Positions 61,501 to 64,000 of a stretch of DNA of 64,000 nt are shown here, piece after piece. The position numbers and the translations under genes were made by a program. Origin of the DNA: Actinospineispora eucalypti. Its GTDB lineage: Bacteria; Actinomycetota; Actinomycetes; Mycobacteriales; Pseudonocardiaceae. Numbering within the stretch: the first letter of the stretch is position 1; each line of letters starts with the position of its first letter. The notes beneath the pieces were generated by a model. The model saw nothing but the letters and a program-made list of their open reading frames with translations, ran no database searches and was not told the DNA's origin. The stretch is taken from NCBI GenBank assembly GCA_014208095.1, contig JACHMT010000007.1:62001-126000 (forward strand). Reading direction: 5' to 3'.

Positions 61501-62931
61501 CCGGCGGGCGCCGGGCGGTTCCTCACCGGCCACCGGAGCTTCGTCAACTCGCTGGCGTTCAGCCCCGACGGCCGCACGCTGGCCAGCGCGAGCGCCGACC
61601 AGAGCGTCCGGCTGTGGAACGTCGCCGACCCGGCCGGACCGAGCCAGGAGCTGACCGTCGGCGCGGGCGACGTGACAGCCATCGGGTTCAGCCCCGACGG
61701 CAGGATCCTGGCCAGTGCCAACGGCGACCGCACGATCCGCATGTGGAACCTCACGAACCCGGCGCACGCGGTGCCGCTCGGCCAGCCGCTGACCGGCCAC
61801 TCCAGCGCGATCCGCGCGCTGCGCTTCGGCCCGGACGGACACACCCTGTTCTCCATCGGCGCGGCCCGAAGTGTGCGGTTGTGGCACCTGCCGGCGACCG
61901 TGCTGACCGGGCACACCGGTGTGGTCAACGCGCTGGCGTTCAGCCCCGACGGCCGCACCCTGGCCAGCGGCGGCGCGGACCGCACGGTGCGGCGGTGGGA
62001 CCTGACCGACCCGAGCCGGCCGGCGGCGCTGGACGGCCTGGATTCCGGCGGCCAGATCGGCGTGCTGGGCGTCGGCCCCGACGGCCGTACGCCGGTGACC
62101 AACGGTGCCGACCTCGTCCCCTGGCTCTGGCGCATCTCCGACCCCGCGAGCGCGACCGACGCGCCGCGCAACGCCCACCTCGGTGCGTTGGCACTGCGCC
62201 CGGACGCGAGCGTGTTCGCCATGGCCGGCACCGACCAGAGCCTCTCGCTGTGGAGCGCCACCGGCCCGGCCGGACGGCCCCCGCTGAGCCAGCCGGTTCC
62301 CGGCATGCGGGTGAGCTACGTCAACGCGATCGGGTTCAGCCACTCCGGTCGCCTCCTGGCGCACGCCAGCGCCGACCGGCAGGTGCGGCTGTGGAACGTC
62401 GCCGACCCGGCCAACCCGGTGGCGCTCGGGGAGCCGTTCCCCACCGGGAGCGGCGGATTCCTGAACGCGGTCGCGTTCAGTCCGGACGACCGCATGCTCG
62501 CCGCCGGGAGCACCGACGACACCATCCGCCTCTGGGACATCAGTGACCCGGCCCACCCCCGGCTCGTCGATCCGCCGCTCACCGGAGACACCAGCGGGGT
62601 GCACGCCATCGCGTTCAGCCCGGACAGCCGGGTACTGGCCGCCGCCGGCACCGACCGGGCCGTCCGGCGCTGGGACGTCACCGATCCGGCGGCGCCGAAA
62701 CTCCTCGGGCAACCGCTCACCGGACACACCGGGCCGGTGCACGCGATCGCCTTCAGCCCGGACGGCCGGCTGCTGGCCAGTGCCGGCGCCGATCAAACCG
62801 TCCGGATCTGGCGGCTGGACCTGGACCAGACCATCCAGAACATCTGCGCCAACACGCACAACGTGCTCACCGAGGCCGAATGGCGGGAGTACGTCTCCGC
62901 GGACCTGCCGTACCGCCCGCCCTGTCCGTGA
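58564..62931 (+). CDS. Caspase-like / nSTAND NTPase / TM / 14-WD40-repeat protein
   Basis: 1455 residues from GTG 58564. Domains: caspase-like peptidase (about 8-235) with His dyad motif HYVGHG (H86) and DCCFSG (C138); nSTAND1 NTPase (about 255-690) announced by NPYRGLAAYEKEHADYFFGREDLVERL, Walker A GPSGSGKSS (299-307) and Walker B LILIVDQFEE (D398); one membrane helix (about 712-732, IGLAALVVLVALGMTLIL); then 14 WD40 units, the size of two seven-bladed propellers (about 790-1425). All catalytic motifs are intact. Role inferred: propellers sense a ligand, the NTPase switches, and the caspase domain cleaves a target to cause dormancy or death. Transcribed with the EACC1 gene. Confidence 0.92.
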   Translation: MTGLGGTRTRVLLIGTGRYDRSELPNLPAVRTTLEDLADVYVRQCGVPRDRVSVCHDPSGVQEFGDTVDAAVRAAEDVLLVHYVGHGLLDEHGQLYLATGATRRPTDGLRRRAYAFAELREQLGPCRARTVAVVLDCCFSGSAGGLTATNGLPALESFRTDGSYLLASSAPGEVSIAPDGARHTAFSGTLLKLISEGRPNGPAAWTLDSLFEFLERDLHDRNLPTPQRVVSGHAGTLRIAPNPRHRPHNPYRGLAAYEKEHADYFFGREDLVERLRSRLKERLTARSADTDGRMLVVVGPSGSGKSSLLRAGLIPELESEGLPGVPGSSAWPVIVCAPGSEPLRTLAIRLAPAIQADADELAEQLGAEPEALGSAIRGALAGGSGGQPGDRRLILIVDQFEEVFTTCREKADRLAFVAALRAASRDSALVVLALRSDFYPLCAAEAWWARAFDHQLNVPVMTERELRAVIEQPARRANLTLAPGLTDRLLSDLMVSDGGGRPTEHGALPLLSYTLSKMCRRAPSGELDLTSYLEIGTVSEAISQGADACYDQLRPEDRATAQRILVRLVRLGERESEDTRRRVLEERLDPDASTERVLRILTDERLIVRDRDPDTGEPTVELAHLILARRWGRLRRLIENNREENEARENLERDADRWTNARQPRDHLLRGDRLASARELHERRQDLLNETAKDFVKASDAEQGRLARMRRIGLAALVVLVALGMTLILEANQQAQRERDSAVYERVAAQAARLARSDASMAAQLTLTAYRMRPGTDLGATLLSRANDSPLNEPLTGRLDDFDAVAFGPDGLTIATATQDHHIQLWRIRDRRVLEPVGRSPLAHAAHVNSLVFSPDGRLLASTSVDESVRLWNITDPANPVQLSELRNVVDPSLTNQPLQPGRVGVLAFSPDGHTLAGASRTDHSVRVWNVADPSRPVPIGQPRTGHRSYINALVFSPDGHTLATASADRTVGLWDIADPAGAGRFLTGHRSFVNSLAFSPDGRTLASASADQSVRLWNVADPAGPSQELTVGAGDVTAIGFSPDGRILASANGDRTIRMWNLTNPAHAVPLGQPLTGHSSAIRALRFGPDGHTLFSIGAARSVRLWHLPATVLTGHTGVVNALAFSPDGRTLASGGADRTVRRWDLTDPSRPAALDGLDSGGQIGVLGVGPDGRTPVTNGADLVPWLWRISDPASATDAPRNAHLGALALRPDASVFAMAGTDQSLSLWSATGPAGRPPLSQPVPGMRVSYVNAIGFSHSGRLLAHASADRQVRLWNVADPANPVALGEPFPTGSGGFLNAVAFSPDDRMLAAGSTDDTIRLWDISDPAHPRLVDPPLTGDTSGVHAIAFSPDSRVLAAAGTDRAVRRWDVTDPAAPKLLGQPLTGHTGPVHAIAFSPDGRLLASAGADQTVRIWRLDLDQTIQNICANTHNVLTEAEWREYVSADLPYRPPCP
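60955..62825 (+). repeat. WD40-encoding repeat array with high DNA similarity between units
   Basis: Fourteen units of about 120-135 bp. The core GCGTTCAGCCC(C/G)GACGG recurs almost unchanged in most units, for instance near 61285, 61556, 61940 and 62749. Sequence similarity at DNA level, beyond what the protein fold needs, suggests recent duplication or conversion among units. Confidence 0.8.
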
Positions 62932-62934
62932 TCT

Positions 62935-63639
62935 TCAGCCGACCACCGAGTCCGCGCCGGCCGCCTTGCGGAGTTTGGCGCGCAGGATGGTCTGGGCCAT
63001 GGGGCCGAGGTCGTCGACCATCTCGATGAGCGCGCCCAGGCGGCCCATCGCCGCCAGCGCCTGCTCGGCGGCCTCGTGGTCCGCGGCGTCGTAGAGTCCG
63101 AAACCGACGAACGCGGCCGCCAGTGCCCGGGCCAGCCCGGGCACGTCCAGGCACTCGGCGAACACCGAACCGGACAGCGCGCGCTCCAGCACGCCCTCCA
63201 GCTGGCTGACCCACATGCTGAGCGCGGCGGCGCTGGCCTCGGCCAGCTTCGGCTCGGCCTGCGCGCCGGCCAGCATCTGCGCGAGCATGATCACGTTGCC
63301 CTCGGCGCGCTCCCGCTTGTGGATCCGCACGCCCAGCTCCAACAGGTCGGACAGCGAGTCGGCCGAGGAGAACTCGGCGGCGTACACGGCGGCGCGTTCC
63401 CGCGAGCCGTGCGCGCAGGCCTCGGTGAGCAGCTCGCCGACGCTGCCGAAGTGGTAGAAGATCAACGCCTGGTTCACCCCGGCCGCCGACGCGATCACCC
63501 GCGCCGAGGCGCCCGCTATGCCCCGGTCCCGGAGGGTCTCCAGTGCGCCCTCGAGCAACCGGGTCCGGGTGTCGGCGCCGTCCCGCGCCTGCGCGCGGGC
63601 GCGTCCCGCCGGTGCCTCGGTGGTCGACTCCGTGCTCAT
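62935..63639 (-). CDS. TetR-family transcriptional regulator
   Basis: 234 residues. N-terminal HTH (about 22-72): DTRTRLLEGALETLRDRGIAGASARVIASAAGVNQALIFYHFGSVGELL. A conserved NVIMLAQMLAGAQAEPKLAEASA follows in the ligand domain. Its start overlaps the stop of the upstream chorismate-utilising gene (ATGA), so it is co-transcribed with it rather than with the WD40 gene, and it is convergent with the latter 3 bp away. Confidence 0.9.
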   Translation of the reverse strand: MSTESTTEAPAGRARAQARDGADTRTRLLEGALETLRDRGIAGASARVIASAAGVNQALIFYHFGSVGELLTEACAHGSRERAAVYAAEFSSADSLSDLLELGVRIHKRERAEGNVIMLAQMLAGAQAEPKLAEASAAALSMWVSQLEGVLERALSGSVFAECLDVPGLARALAAAFVGFGLYDAADHEAAEQALAAMGRLGALIEMVDDLGPMAQTILRAKLRKAAGADSVVG

Positions 63640-64000
63640 GTCGGCCCCGTTGCCGTCCCTACGGGCGCGGGGACCAGGAACGGGGCGATGCTGCGCAGCT
63701 TCTCCCGGGTCTCCTCGAACTCCCGGTCCGGCCGGGACTGGGCCACCACGCCGGCCCCGGAGCGCAGCCAGGTCCGTTCACCGTCCTGGTAGACCGCGCG
63801 CAGGACCACGGCGGCATCCAGCGCCCCGTGTGCGTCGGCGGTGACCACCACGCCACCGTACAGTCCCCTCGGCTCCCGTTCATAGCGCGCGATCGCCTGG
63901 TAGGCGGCCGGTTTGGGCAGGCCGGACACGGTCACCGCCGGGAACATCCGGGCCAGCGCGTGCCAGCCGGTGCGGGTGTCGGCCAGCTTCCCGGTGACCC
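63636..64000 (-). CDS. Chorismate-utilising enzyme, C-terminal part (salicylate/anthranilate synthase-like; runs off the right edge)
   Basis: About 121 C-terminal residues are in the window. VTGKLADTRTGWHALARMFPAVTVSGLPKPAAYQAIARYEREPRGLYGGVVVTADAHGALDAAVVLRAVYQ is the C-terminal half of the chorismate-binding domain (TrpE/PabB/MbtI/MenF family), and RSGAGVVAQSRPDREFEETREKL holds the RxGAGIVxxSxPxxEyxE motif. The LARMFPAVTVSGLPKPAAYQAI wording is closest to the salicylate-synthase (MbtI/Irp9) type. Product (salicylate, anthranilate, isochorismate) cannot be fixed from the fragment. Confidence 0.85.
   Translation of the reverse strand, partial: VTGKLADTRTGWHALARMFPAVTVSGLPKPAAYQAIARYEREPRGLYGGVVVTADAHGALDAAVVLRAVYQDGERTWLRSGAGVVAQSRPDREFEETREKLRSIAPFLVPAPVGTATGPT

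Noticed and set aside
60928..62859. 643-codon open frame antisense to the WD40 array
   Set aside because: Its regular repeats are only the mirror image of the WD40-coding repeats on the + strand.

Overview
High-GC window (about 70% G+C or more by eye) with GTG starts, ATGA gene overlaps and leaderless promoters. The gene content (LAL-type LuxR regulators, HxlR/MarR/TetR regulators, a WS/DGAT acyltransferase, a DUF222/13E12 HNH protein, oxygen-dependent cobalamin genes, a caspase-NTPase-WD40 protein) points to an actinomycete, probably a soil Pseudonocardiales-type organism. That placement is an inference. No rRNA, tRNA, IS transposase, prophage or CRISPR was seen.

Layout. 0-5.1 kb: phosphonate uptake and catabolism (phnE-C-D, an FAD oxidoreductase and an alcohol dehydrogenase of the phosphonate-associated types, and a GntR regulator) with three copies of a shared operator. 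5.1-15.7 kb: small regulator/enzyme units (HxlR/thiolase/OsmC, P450/TetR, hydrolases, an LAL regulator, chloroperoxidase-like hydrolase/TetR). 15.7-16.6 kb: non-coding and repeat-rich. 16.6-25.4 kb: LysR/EamA, adenosine deaminase, PNPOx/HxlR, two crotonases, methyltransferase, second EamA/MarR pair, SDR. 25.6-29.9 kb: DUF222-HNH gene with a LexA-like box, remnant of an LAL regulator, Gly/Cys-rich mini membrane protein, MarR-ABC exporter operon. 29.9-33.1 kb: cobalamin riboswitch followed by btuC-D-F. 33.1-36.0 kb: carboxylesterase, a long inverted-repeat element and a decayed two-component pair. 36.0-58.1 kb: aerobic cobalamin genes cobM, cobIJ, cobG and cobN, interrupted by an 11-gene operon (36.8-47.5 kb) for uptake and catabolism of an unidentified, probably N-acylated amino-sugar-acid-like compound ending in 2-keto-3-deoxy-sugar-acid chemistry. 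58.2-62.9 kb: an EACC1-like small protein followed by a 1455-residue caspase / nSTAND NTPase / TM / 14-repeat WD40 protein, a candidate conflict (immunity or programmed death) system. 62.9-64 kb: TetR and the end of a chorismate-utilising enzyme.

What stands out beyond the genes: a dispersed family of long inverted-repeat elements (near 16.3, 34.9 and 52.6 kb), a 22-bp tandem repeat family at two sites, and a micro-repeat read in frame as ISTQS in both cobIJ (twice) and cobN.
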